Of a stretch of 64,000 nucleotides of DNA, positions 1 through 9,600 are shown in pieces. The notes under the pieces were generated by a model, which saw only the letters and a list, made by a program, of their open reading frames with translations, searched no databases and had not been told where the DNA came from. Position numbers and translations under genes: made by a program. The stretch lies in assembly GCA_965233535.1 (NCBI GenBank), contig OZ247489.1, forward strand, positions 310,001 through 374,000. Direction: 5' to 3'. The stretch's first letter is position 1, and every line of letters begins with the position of its first letter. The DNA is from Cytomitobacter sp965233535. Lineage in GTDB: Bacteria > Pseudomonadota > Alphaproteobacteria > CAJXXZ01 > 1604HC.

Positions 1-2
1 TG

Positions 3-527
3 TCATTACCCAATATGATCACTATGTTTCGTGTAATTAGCGCTCCAATAATATGTATTTTCATTATCTATGGATTAAAATTTGAAGCTGCAAGTTTGTT
101 TTTATTATCATGTTTTTCTGATTTTTTGGATGGATATGTAGCTCGTATGTATAGTATGACATCGAAATTTGGACAACACTTTGATTCATTTGCAGATAAA
201 ATGCTGATCACATTAGTATTGTTAACATTGCTGCAAAAACATATTATTTCAGGGTTTCATGTTATTCCAGTATACGTGATTATAATGCGTAATTTAGTTA
301 TATATTTTATTCGTAATTACATTAATGAAATAAAACAAAAAAATATTGCTGTGCACACGTTGGGCAAAATCACAACATGTATCCAAATGTGTAGCATGAC
401 TTTATTGATTTTTGATTTTTCATGTATAGGGAATGCTTTGCTCTGGATTGCTATGACTTTATCAGTGATTAGTTTGATAAATTATTTATTTTCAGCTTTT
501 TGTAATAAACATTATATTATTGATTAG
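3..527 (+). CDS. pgsA: CDP-alcohol phosphatidyltransferase, probably PgsA (5' end outside window)
   Basis: Integral membrane enzyme that joins a CDP-diacylglycerol lipid to an alcohol, most likely glycerol-3-phosphate, in phospholipid synthesis. The family signature D-x2-DG-x2-AR-x8-G-x3-D-x3-D is complete, beginning DFLDGYVAR and ending DSFADK. Several hydrophobic helices follow. An ATG lies at position 15, but the frame is open to the window edge and reads SLPNMITMFRVISAP, which matches the usual PgsA amino terminus with a few residues before LPN. The gene therefore probably starts just upstream of the window. PgsA rather than PssA is inferred from this N-terminal motif; the substrate cannot be proved from sequence. 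Confidence 0.85.
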   Translation, partial: SLPNMITMFRVISAPIICIFIIYGLKFEAASLFLLSCFSDFLDGYVARMYSMTSKFGQHFDSFADKMLITLVLLTLLQKHIISGFHVIPVYVIIMRNLVIYFIRNYINEIKQKNIAVHTLGKITTCIQMCSMTLLIFDFSCIGNALLWIAMTLSVISLINYLFSAFCNKHYIID

Positions 528-584
528 TAGTTTTGTTTAGATTTAGATTTTAATTTTAGGGTATGAGTTTTAATAACTCCAGGT

Positions 585-590
585 TAATAT
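585..590 (+). promoter_or_regulatory. -10 element of dut, leaderless geometry
   Basis: TAATAT with 6 nt between it and the dut ATG. Transcription would begin at or next to the start codon. No ribosome binding site is present. Confidence 0.5.
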
Positions 591-596
591 CGATAT

Positions 597-1022
597 ATGA
601 ATATAAAAGTACAATTATTAGATGAAAAATGCATGCCTACTAAAGCAACAGAAGGAAGTGCTGGATTTGATTTAGTTGCTAAGCTTGATACTCCTGTAAC
701 TTTAGCTCCAATGGAAAGAAAATTGATTCCAGCTGGTTTCTGTATGGAATTGCCACCAATGTATGAAGCCCAAATTAGATCTAGATCAGGTTTGTCAATT
801 AAGCATGGGGTATGTGTTTTAAATGCCCCAGGAACAATTGACTCAGATTATAGAGATGAAGTAAAAATTATTATTATAAATTTTGGGAATGAGGACTATA
901 CAGTTCAGCCATATATAAGAATTGCACAAATGGTTATATGTAAATTAGATGAATGTGAATTGCATGCTGCTGAAATTAGTAAAAACAGTCGTGGAGGATT
1001 TGGATCCACAGGAGTCTTTTAA
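597..1022 (+). CDS. dut: dUTP diphosphatase (dUTPase)
   Basis: Trimeric dUTPase of 141 aa that hydrolyses dUTP to dUMP and pyrophosphate, limiting uracil in DNA and supplying dUMP for thymidylate synthesis. The conserved motifs are visible: EGSAGFDL (motif 1), RSGLSIKHG (motif 2), NAPGTIDSDYRDEV (motif 3) and the C-terminal RGGFGSTG (motif 5) that closes over the active site. The length is normal for the family. There is no Shine-Dalgarno sequence; instead TAATAT at 585-590 ends 6 nt before the ATG, suggesting a leaderless transcript. Confidence 0.95.
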   Translation: MNIKVQLLDEKCMPTKATEGSAGFDLVAKLDTPVTLAPMERKLIPAGFCMELPPMYEAQIRSRSGLSIKHGVCVLNAPGTIDSDYRDEVKIIIINFGNEDYTVQPYIRIAQMVICKLDECELHAAEISKNSRGGFGSTGVF

Positions 1023-1091
1023 CTGCACTTTGCTTCAAAATTACTTTGTATTTTGTTTCATATAGATATTTGCTTTTGTATTAATAGTTTG

Positions 1092-1097
1092 TTAACA
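1092..1097 (+). promoter_or_regulatory. -10 element of the first secreted paralogue, leaderless geometry
   Basis: TTAACA followed by 7 nt and ATG. A TTGCTT box lies 16 nt upstream. The downstream paralogue has the same arrangement (TTGATT, 16 nt, TTAATC, 7 nt, GTG), and both end TCGC before the start codon, so the promoter was probably duplicated with the gene. Confidence 0.5.
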
Positions 1098-1104
1098 TGC
1101 TCGC

Positions 1105-2748
1105 ATGAATAATAAAAAATTAATTAGTTTTGTGATGTCTGTATTTATGATTAGCTCAGTTAGATCTGATGCTGAGTTTGATAGAAATTTAATTACAAAG
1201 TGTGATCATGCAGCATTGAATCATATGAAAACTGCTGACAATATTAAAGCTTCTATAGGTTCCAACTCTACTTTGTTTTTTATGGACAATAAAGCAATAC
1301 TTCATGCTAATAAAGATTTGAGTGATATTGGTGGAGAAGGTCTTCATGGTAAATATTTGATTTTTGATGAAGAAAAAGCTAAAGAGATTGCAGATTTAGT
1401 AGCAAATAACACAGCAGCTAGCGGACTGATTATATTAGCTTTAGATAAAATTATGAAGATTTATAATGGTCAAGAAATCAAAAATGAATACACACATGAG
1501 GATGATCATGATAAAGTATTTTCAAATATAGCGTATAGTTTGTTTAATTCTGGAAGCATATTATCATCTGAAGATAAATCTAAAGCATTAGAAGCTTTCT
1601 TAAGGGATCCTGAAACATATATCAAGATTAATATTAATACTTTAGAGGATGCAGATATTAAAGAATTATTTGATTTTGTTAAAACTACATTTTATTTAGA
1701 TCGTGACGATTCAGATAATGAATCTACAAAAAATAATTATGTCACAAAGCGTGATGCATTGCTTAATGGTTTTGAAAGTTCAGACAGTGTTGATAGTTTT
1801 CAAGTTTTTGCACTTTATGTATTAGACAGGCTAAATAGCACGTGTCAAAAAAGTGTAACTGATATGACTGAGCAAGATACATGGGCTTCTGATAACATTA
1901 AAGGCTCTATCAATGCAGCTACAGAAATGGTTGCAAAAAGAATTAAAGAAGCAGAAGAAGTGTTAGCAGCAGAAGCAGAAAAAGAAGAAGCTGATGCTAG
2001 TCCATCACCAGTAGCACCTGTGACTCCAACATCACCAGCAGGTTCAAATTCAAGCTTCAGTAGCGCATCTGGTTCAAATCCAGCTCCAGAAGCATCTGTG
2101 GCTCCAACATCACCAGCAGCAGAAGTTCAAGTAGCGCCATCAGCAGGTGAAGACCAAGGTAATAAAGAAACTAAAAGTGAAAAAAGTGATTCAAATCCAA
2201 AAGACACATTGCTGGAAATTGCACCTAAAAATGATGAAAGCCCAAAAGCGGCATCTGAAGTTGGTGAAACTAAATTAGCTCCAAAAGCAAAGCAAGCAGC
2301 AAAATCTCAAGTTTCAACATCACCTACTCATTCAGCAAATGATGAAGGAACAACGGAAACAAAAAAAGCATCAGAAGCAATGGTAAATGAAAGTTCACCA
2401 GCGGTAGAAGAAGATGGTTCAGACGCTCCAGCAAAAGATGTTGCAGATACTTCTGCTTCAACATCATCTGCAACAGGCGTTGATTCAAAGCCAGAAACAG
2501 AAGAAGTTCAAGTAGCGCCAGTATCTCCAGTTAAGAAAAATTCAATACAACCTCTGTCACAAGAAGAAAAAAAGATGGAGAGTCAATTAAGAACAGGATT
2601 GAGTAAGTATCATAGCTCTTCTAAGAAAGGTCCAGAGAAGCAAAAGAACAAAGAAGCATTACAAAAAATAATAAGAAAAGCAAAAGCAATGAATTCTGAT
2701 GCAATGACAGCAATCTTAAACAAACAAGAATATGCATTTTTTTATTAA
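1105..2748 (+). CDS. Secreted protein with Ala/Pro/Ser/Glu-rich low-complexity region
   Basis: No known family recognised. Residues 1-22 form a signal peptide (MNNKKLISFVMSVFMISSVRS). Residues about 23-280 look globular and are paralogous to the start of the next gene: both share LITKCDHAA / LVTRCDKAA, GSNSxLxF, xANKxL, LIFxxExA and LALDxIM. Residues about 285-495 are rich in Ala, Pro, Ser, Glu and Lys, contain partial repeats (EVQVAPSA / EVQVAPVS) and should be disordered. A basic tail follows and the protein ends in FFY. Export to the periplasm or beyond is inferred. The promoter resembles that of its paralogue. A host-directed role is possible but unproven. Confidence 0.8.
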   Translation: MNNKKLISFVMSVFMISSVRSDAEFDRNLITKCDHAALNHMKTADNIKASIGSNSTLFFMDNKAILHANKDLSDIGGEGLHGKYLIFDEEKAKEIADLVANNTAASGLIILALDKIMKIYNGQEIKNEYTHEDDHDKVFSNIAYSLFNSGSILSSEDKSKALEAFLRDPETYIKININTLEDADIKELFDFVKTTFYLDRDDSDNESTKNNYVTKRDALLNGFESSDSVDSFQVFALYVLDRLNSTCQKSVTDMTEQDTWASDNIKGSINAATEMVAKRIKEAEEVLAAEAEKEEADASPSPVAPVTPTSPAGSNSSFSSASGSNPAPEASVAPTSPAAEVQVAPSAGEDQGNKETKSEKSDSNPKDTLLEIAPKNDESPKAASEVGETKLAPKAKQAAKSQVSTSPTHSANDEGTTETKKASEAMVNESSPAVEEDGSDAPAKDVADTSASTSSATGVDSKPETEEVQVAPVSPVKKNSIQPLSQEEKKMESQLRTGLSKYHSSSKKGPEKQKNKEALQKIIRKAKAMNSDAMTAILNKQEYAFFY

Positions 2749-2934
2749 ATAATTAAATAGAAATTACTCCTCACAATATATGTTTAATATTTACATAAAC
2801 AAATATTAAAAAATTTGCCTATAAAATAAACATATAAGTTAATCAAATCACAATCATTACTTTTCTATAAATGAATTGATGAAAATTATACATGATTGTA
2901 TTTGATGAATTCTTGATTTTTTATTAATTTCCTG

Positions 2935-2940
2935 TTAATC
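2935..2940 (+). promoter_or_regulatory. -10 element of the coiled-coil gene, leaderless geometry
   Basis: TTAATC, then 7 nt, then the GTG start. TTGATT lies 16 nt upstream as a candidate -35. No ribosome binding site is visible. Confidence 0.45.
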
Positions 2941-2947
2941 TTGTCGC

Positions 2948-5900
2948 GTGAATAATAGAAAATTAATTAGCTTGGTAGTATCTGTTTTAGCATCTAATGG
3001 TGTAAATGCTAAAAGTCAAGCTCTTGTTACCCGTTGTGATAAAGCAGCATCAGATTACATATCTGTGCAAGAAAATGCTGAAATTGCTAAAGGGTCAAAT
3101 TCTATTTTATATTTTGATAATCAAAGTATAGTATTTCGTGCTAATAAGGAATTAAATTCTGATAAGCATAAATTAAGTAGTGGAGATTGTTTGATTTTTA
3201 ATGATGAGCAAGCACAAAAAATTAAATTATTAATAGGTGAGATTAATATTAATAAACTTATTAAATTAGCTTTAGATGAAATTATGAGCATTGCTAATTT
3301 TGAAACATTTAATGACCAAAGTATGCAAGGTGGGGCTGTTACTTTTGCATTTAATAATGCTGATGCTTTTGCTATTTCTAAATCTGAAGCTTTAAATCGA
3401 TTGCTTAGTGCTGAAAATGGTATCAAAATGAGTAAAAACTTGTATGGTAAAGAATTGAAAACCATGATTGAATTTATTAAAGATACATTTGATTTAGAAG
3501 GTGTAGATTTAACCAAATATAATATTCAAGAAAACACATTACAATTATTTATTGTGAAAAATGTAGAATTTATTTTAAGAGCACGCTCTACTGATGAAAT
3601 AATTAATCAAATTGAAAGCAGCCAAAAACAAGAAGAAGCTGCAATTCAAATTCAAAGATTTTGGAGAAATAATTATCCAGTAAAATCAGAAGGTTTGACT
3701 TCTCGTTCTGATACAAATTTAAGCTCTCAATCAAGTGATATAGTTAAAGAATTAATTTCAGCAGGAACATCTACTGATGATATGGGGAGTGATCAAAATG
3801 ATAGTCAAAGTGAAATTTATAAACACTTAATTCAAGAAGAAGACATAGAATACATGATGCGAAAAATGATTGAGCGATTAGAAGAAGCTGAAGAAAAAGC
3901 AAAAATTGAAGCAGAAGCAAAAGTAGATCTAGAAGTTAAATTAGCATCTAATGCAGCAAAAGCAAAAGCAAGTTCAGAGAAATTATTAGAAGCGAAAGCT
4001 ATCTCAGATGCAGAAATCAAAAGAATAACAGAAGAAAATTCAAAAGAGGCAGCAGATAGATTAGCAGAAGCTGAAAGAGCGAAAGCAGAAGCAGAATTAT
4101 CACAAATAGCAAATAAAGAAATTCAAAAACAACTAGATACAGTTAAGAAATTAAATGAAGAGAAAGGTGAATTAGTAAAAGACAATGCAGAGATTCAAAA
4201 GCAATTGAAAGCTCAAGTGAATCTAGCAAATGCAGAGATTCAAAAGCAAGCAGTAGGTTTTGAAAAGCAATTAGCAGTGTTAGAAAAAACAAAAGAAGCG
4301 GCTGAAGCAAATGCAAGAAAATTAGAAGAAGCAGTAAGATTAGCTGAAAATGAAAAAGCAGAAAGTGCAAGACAATTTGAAGTTAAATTAGCATCTAATA
4401 TGAAAAAAGCTGAAAAAGCAAATGCAGAGATAGAAAAGCAACAAGGTGTAGTTAAAAAATCAAATCAAGAGAAAGATGAATTAAGTGAGCAATTAGGAGT
4501 GTCAAATAAAGAAAAAGAAGGATTAGCAAAGCAGTTACAAGCTAAATCAGAAGACGCTGAAGAGTTGAAAAATAATCATGCAATTCAAGTTGCAAAATAT
4601 GAAGAGGATGCAACTAAAGCTAGAGAGCAATTAAAAGAAGCAAATGCTGAAAGTCAAAAAGCAAAGGCAAAATTGGAAGAAAAAGCTGAGGCATTGCAAG
4701 CTCAAGCAGCAGATGCAGCAAGATTAGCTGAAGAATCAAAAGCTAAAGCAGCAGTAGCTGAAATAGCGAAATCTAGTGCAGATGCAGAAATTCAAAAGCA
4801 ACTGAAAGGTTTACAAGCGAAATTAGAAGCGTCAAAAAAAGAGGCTAAGCACAGTGCAGAGCAAGAAAAAAAAGAGAGAGAAAACATCGAGATAAGCACA
4901 AAGAACATGATGGCTGATTTTAAAAAAGAGATTAAAGAATTAGAGGCTAAAAATCAAAAACAAGCAAAAGAATTAGCAGCTGTAAAAGCAAATGCTGAAT
5001 CAGAAGCAAAAGCAAGTTCAGAGAAGTTAGCTGCGGCAAATGCAGCTCATGACGCAGAAGTTGAAGCAGTTGAAGAAAATGCAAGAAAATTAGAAATGCA
5101 GTTATCAGTGTCAGAAAAAGCAAATGCTCAGACAGCAGAAGCAGCAAGGTTGGCTGAAGCAAATGCAAAGTTGGAACAGTCAAATCAAGAGAAAGATGAA
5201 TTAGTAAAAGACAATGCAGAAAGTCAAAAACAACTGAAAGATTTACAAGCTAAATCAGCAGCGGATGAAGAAAAGTTCAATCTAGTAAAGGTTGAAAATC
5301 AGAAAATTCAGACCGCAAAGGAAAATGCAAAAACATCTCATGATCTATATTTGAAAACAAAAGAATCTGTAGAAAGTGATAGCGCTTATGCAGAAATCTC
5401 AGTTGAAGTGAAAGGGAATATTGATCAATATGTAGGAAATTTACAAAATGAAGCAGATGTTAGATACGAAACAAATAAATGTTTGAGAGATGCATTGACG
5501 GAAAAGGATATTTTGGCAATATTAATGAAGGAAACGAAAATGAAGCTTCAAAACGCAAAGACTTTTGAAGATATTGATGCTATTTTTGATGCTTCTGAAA
5601 TAAGTAAGTTGTTGGGCAAAGTTAATTATAAGGAAAAAAAATTTTCCAACATTAAAAAGCAATTAATTGAAAAGTTTAATGGAAAAACAGCAGAACAATG
5701 TAAAAACAATATGCCTAAGAGCGTTGGAATACAAGATGAAGGATATTGTAGCAAATTCTTTGAGCAACAAGTGAGTGGTATATCACAGTTAGCGTTTGAA
5801 AAATTGACTTATATGCAAGGTCAAGACATTCCTCAAGAAGAGTGGGAAAGTGAATTACAGTGTGGTATAATTACAAATAAATATCCCAAATTAGATAAAG

Positions 5901-6199
5901 AATTAGCTAGAAAAATATCAGTTGATATGTTGAAAATTGCCTTGATCAAAGAAAAAGATATGAAAAAAACAATATTCAAAGCATTAAAAAGTGTTGAAAA
6001 TTCAGCAGATATAAAAAGCAAAGTAAAAGAATTGTTTGCAAATGCAAAAAATGCATTTAAATGCAAAAGTGAATTAGAATTGGCTAAAGATGAGCTTACC
6101 AGAAAATGGCATATTATTGCTGAAAAAACTACAATGCAAAAGGCAAATGAACAGTTGCAGAAAGCAAAGCAAGAAGCTCAAGAGAGATCCGAAGGCTAA
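2948..6199 (+). CDS. Giant secreted coiled-coil protein with IQ-like motif
   Basis: A 1083-aa protein beginning with GTG. Residues 1-21 are a signal peptide (MNNRKLISLVVSVLASNGVNA). Residues about 22-225 are paralogous to the upstream gene. At about 231-245 the run AAIQIQRFWRNNY resembles a eukaryotic calmodulin-binding IQ motif (IQ at 235-236, Arg at 240). Residues about 300-800 are an almost unbroken Ala/Glu/Lys/Gln coiled coil with internal repeats, such as NQEKDELVKDNAE and KASSEKL, each occurring more than once. Residues about 800-1083 look globular, with scattered Cys. No enzymatic motif was found. A structural or host-interacting secreted role is inference. Antisense open frames here are products of the repetitive composition. 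Confidence 0.8.
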   Translation: MNNRKLISLVVSVLASNGVNAKSQALVTRCDKAASDYISVQENAEIAKGSNSILYFDNQSIVFRANKELNSDKHKLSSGDCLIFNDEQAQKIKLLIGEININKLIKLALDEIMSIANFETFNDQSMQGGAVTFAFNNADAFAISKSEALNRLLSAENGIKMSKNLYGKELKTMIEFIKDTFDLEGVDLTKYNIQENTLQLFIVKNVEFILRARSTDEIINQIESSQKQEEAAIQIQRFWRNNYPVKSEGLTSRSDTNLSSQSSDIVKELISAGTSTDDMGSDQNDSQSEIYKHLIQEEDIEYMMRKMIERLEEAEEKAKIEAEAKVDLEVKLASNAAKAKASSEKLLEAKAISDAEIKRITEENSKEAADRLAEAERAKAEAELSQIANKEIQKQLDTVKKLNEEKGELVKDNAEIQKQLKAQVNLANAEIQKQAVGFEKQLAVLEKTKEAAEANARKLEEAVRLAENEKAESARQFEVKLASNMKKAEKANAEIEKQQGVVKKSNQEKDELSEQLGVSNKEKEGLAKQLQAKSEDAEELKNNHAIQVAKYEEDATKAREQLKEANAESQKAKAKLEEKAEALQAQAADAARLAEESKAKAAVAEIAKSSADAEIQKQLKGLQAKLEASKKEAKHSAEQEKKERENIEISTKNMMADFKKEIKELEAKNQKQAKELAAVKANAESEAKASSEKLAAANAAHDAEVEAVEENARKLEMQLSVSEKANAQTAEAARLAEANAKLEQSNQEKDELVKDNAESQKQLKDLQAKSAADEEKFNLVKVENQKIQTAKENAKTSHDLYLKTKESVESDSAYAEISVEVKGNIDQYVGNLQNEADVRYETNKCLRDALTEKDILAILMKETKMKLQNAKTFEDIDAIFDASEISKLLGKVNYKEKKFSNIKKQLIEKFNGKTAEQCKNNMPKSVGIQDEGYCSKFFEQQVSGISQLAFEKLTYMQGQDIPQEEWESELQCGIITNKYPKLDKELARKISVDMLKIALIKEKDMKKTIFKALKSVENSADIKSKVKELFANAKNAFKCKSELELAKDELTRKWHIIAEKTTMQKANEQLQKAKQEAQERSEG

Positions 6200-6642
6200 G
6201 AAAGTTGTTATTCAAACCCCTCCACAAAACAACTAATAAATTTTGAGTTTGTAATAAATATATTGAATATTATAATTCTTAGTTATCAATTGTTCAGTAG
6301 AAATTATATGAAAAGTGAAATGACTCAATGCTCATAAAATTTTGTGTATTTCAATTTATGTTGTTAAGTAATATTATATTTGTATTTTATAGATTTGTAT
6401 TCAGATAAAAAAGGTTTAATGATTTTTGTTTTCTTTAGTTTGTATATGCTAACTGATATAAATAATTTTTTCACAAAACATATATATATCACTTATTATA
6501 TTTATAATTTACTTATTAATATTGCTTATATTTATCTTTTTATATTAATTTACTTTGTCATCAATTAATTTAATAAAAATATGAAAATACTATTAGTCAA
6601 GTCTTTAGATTATTATGATTTTTATGTATCATGAAAACATAA
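6200..6642. other. 443-bp gap without a supported gene
   Basis: Very AT-rich spacer between the coiled-coil gene and infB. The only open frame (6380-6568) would encode a 62-aa Ile/Phe/Tyr-rich peptide with no start context or homology that I recognise. No RNA gene or clear terminator was found. Confidence 0.5.
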
Positions 6643-9600
6643 ATGAATTATACGATCAATGATAGAAACAATAAGAAAGTACCTGTTGAAATTAGAGGGA
6701 AATTTAAAAAAGTTTTGAGAGATACGGAAAAAGGTACTGATACTTTGTCTAGTCAGGAAAAAGATGCAAGAGGTTCTGCTTTTCAAAAACACTTTAGTGG
6801 AAATTTGAATGATAAATACAACAAGCCTGCTCCTAGAACTCCTTACAAAGATTATAAGAGTGTTAGAGTTGAAAGAGTAAGAAAAACTTCTGAAGCACAT
6901 AGTGAGAGAAATGATGCTAAAAGAGAGCTTTTAAGTCAAACTATATCTGGAAACAAGTTAAATCCTTTGAATAAAATTTTACGTAATGATGAAGATGGAA
7001 AGTCCAAGATTTTTAAGACTTATACTCCTAAAGAAACTGCTGATAGAGACAGGCCATTTCAAAGAAGATTTGATGGTAGAGATGGACCAAGGCCTGGTGG
7101 ATTTAGATCAGGTCCAGGAGGGTTTGCGGGATCAAGAGGTGATTCTTCAAGACCAGGATTTAGCCCAAGGCCTGGTGGTTTTAATAGGTCAGGTTCTGGA
7201 GAAGGTGGATTTAGATCAGGTCCAGGAGGATTTGCGGGATCAAGAGGTGATTCTTCAAGACCAGGATTTAGCCCAAGGCCTGGTGGTTTTAATAGGTCAG
7301 GTTCTGGAGAAGGTGGATTTAGATCAGGTCCAGGAGGATTTGCGGGATCAAGAGGTGATTCTTCAAGACCAGGGTTTAGCCCAAGGCCAGGTGGTTTTAA
7401 CAGATCAAATTCTGGAGAAGGTGGATTTAGCCCAAGACCTGGAGGATTCGGATCAAGGCCTGGTGGATTTAGTCCAAGACCCGGAGGTTTTAACAGATCA
7501 AATTCTGGAGAAGGTGGTTTTAGTCCAAGATCAGGAGGATTTGGATCAAGGCCGGGTGGATTTAGTCCAAGACCTGGTGGTTTTAACAGATCAAACGAAG
7601 GTGGATTTAGCCCAAGACCTGGAGGATTCGGATCAAGGCCGGGTGGATTTAGTCCAAGACCTGGCGGATTTGGTGGATCAAGCGGTGGGTCAAGAGGTGA
7701 ATTTGTCTCAAGATCATCTAATGGATTCGGTAGATCAAGCTTTGGAGAAGGTGGATTTGGATCAAGAACACCTAATAGTGGATTTGGAGCTAAATCATTT
7801 CAAAAACCAGCAAATGGAAGGAAATTTTCTAAGCCAGAGCATGGAGCAGATAGGCGTAATAGTAGATTTAGAAATGAATTTAATCACTCAGATGAGAGAT
7901 TTTCACATCAATTATTAGGAAAAATAAATTCTGCAGATGATGTGGAGTTGGAGTCTGGTTCATATTACAAAAGACCAAGAGTCGCTAGAAAATCTAGAGA
8001 TGAAGTTATAAGAAATGTTTTGATTCCATTTGAAGGTATAGAACCATCTGATTTAGCTAATAAAATGGCTGTAAAAATAAATATTTTACAGTCAAAATTA
8101 AAAGATTTAGAGATTTCACACACTTCGTTAATTGATTCTCAAATTGCATTAGCTTTAGTTGAAGAAATGGGTCATACAGGTCAAATTGCTCAGCAAGAAA
8201 TGAATATTATTGCTGATGAAGGTAATGCAGATGATTACGAATCAAGATGTCCAGTTGTGACTGTGGTTGGTCATGTTGATCATGGAAAAACATCCTTACT
8301 TGATGCGTTAAGAAAATCAGACACAGTATCAGGAGAATCTGGTGGAATTACTCAATCAATTGGTGCATCTCAAGTGTTCTTAGATAGCAAAAAAGATAGT
8401 AAGAAGTTTGTTACTTTTGTAGATACACCTGGTCATGAAGCATTTACTTCTATGAGAATTAGAGGTGTGAAAATTACTGATATAGTTATTTTGGTTATTG
8501 CATCAGATGATGGAATTAAAGATCAAACTATTGAAGCTATTCAACATATAAAAGCTTCTGAAGTTCCATTTATAGTTTGTTATACAAAAATTGATAAAGG
8601 CTCAAAAAATATAGAAAACATAAGGCAAAAATTGTTGATTCATAATGTTATGGTTGAATCTTTGGGTGGAGAAATCTTAGAAGTTGAAGTTTCTGCAACT
8701 AAACGAACAAACCTAGATAAATTATTAGAAGTTCTTTTGTTGCAATCTGAAATGTTAGAATTAAAAGCAAATAATAAATGCATGGCAAGTGGTATTGTTC
8801 TTGAATCTAAGCTTGATAAACATAAAGGACCAATTGCAACTGTGTTAATTAAAAATGGTAAGCTGAGTTACGGAGACCATTTTATTGTTGATAACACATA
8901 TGGAAAAGTGAGAGCTATGTCTCTGTCTAATAAGAAAATAGTTAAAGAAGCTACTGCATCTATACCTGTAGAAATAATGGGATTGAATGCAGTTCCAGAA
9001 CCAGGATCTGCTTTTATAGAAGTGGAAAATGAAAAAACAGCAAAAGAAATTTCTGAGCATAGAGTTTCAATGAGTCAAAAAGTTATTATTAAAACTGAGG
9101 ACGAAGATTTGTTAGATTTCTTTAACGAAGAAGACTCTAATAAGATTAACTTGATTATCAAATCTGATGTTTCTGGATCTTTAGAGGCAATTTTAGCATC
9201 TGTTGCAAAAATAAATTATGACACTATTGATATAGTTGTTGTAAGTAAAGGAAATGGAGCTATTACAGAAAGTGATGTGTTGTTAGCAAAAACAAGTCAA
9301 TCTACGATCATTAGTTTTAAAGTGAATGCTCCATCTGCTACTGTTAAGCTTGCTGAACAGCATGGTATTAAAATTAAGAAATTCTCTGTAATATATGAGC
9401 TTTTGGACTATGTTAAAGGGTTAGCTGAAGGTATTTTGGCTCCAACTGAAGAAGAAGAAATTCTTGGAAAAGCTGTGATTAAGGAAATCTTTACGAAAAA
9501 GAAACTTGGTACTATTGCTGGTTGTGGTGTTGAAGAAGGTATTATTAAGCTTAAGACACAAGGACGAGTTATCAGAAATGGTAAAGAAATTTACACAGGA

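Noticed and set aside
3121..5183. Antisense open frames within the coiled-coil gene
   Set aside because: GCA/GAA/AAA-rich coding sequence leaves antisense Leu/Phe/Ser frames open; typical shadow frames.
6380..6568. 62-codon hydrophobic open frame upstream of infB
   Set aside because: Ile/Phe/Tyr composition is what AT-rich random sequence encodes; no start signal.
6986..7918. 310-codon open frame overlapping infB in the +1 frame
   Set aside because: It exists because the Arg/Gly repeat DNA lacks stops in that frame; the product is an Asp/Gln/Leu repeat with no start context, and the infB frame continues into a conserved GTPase.
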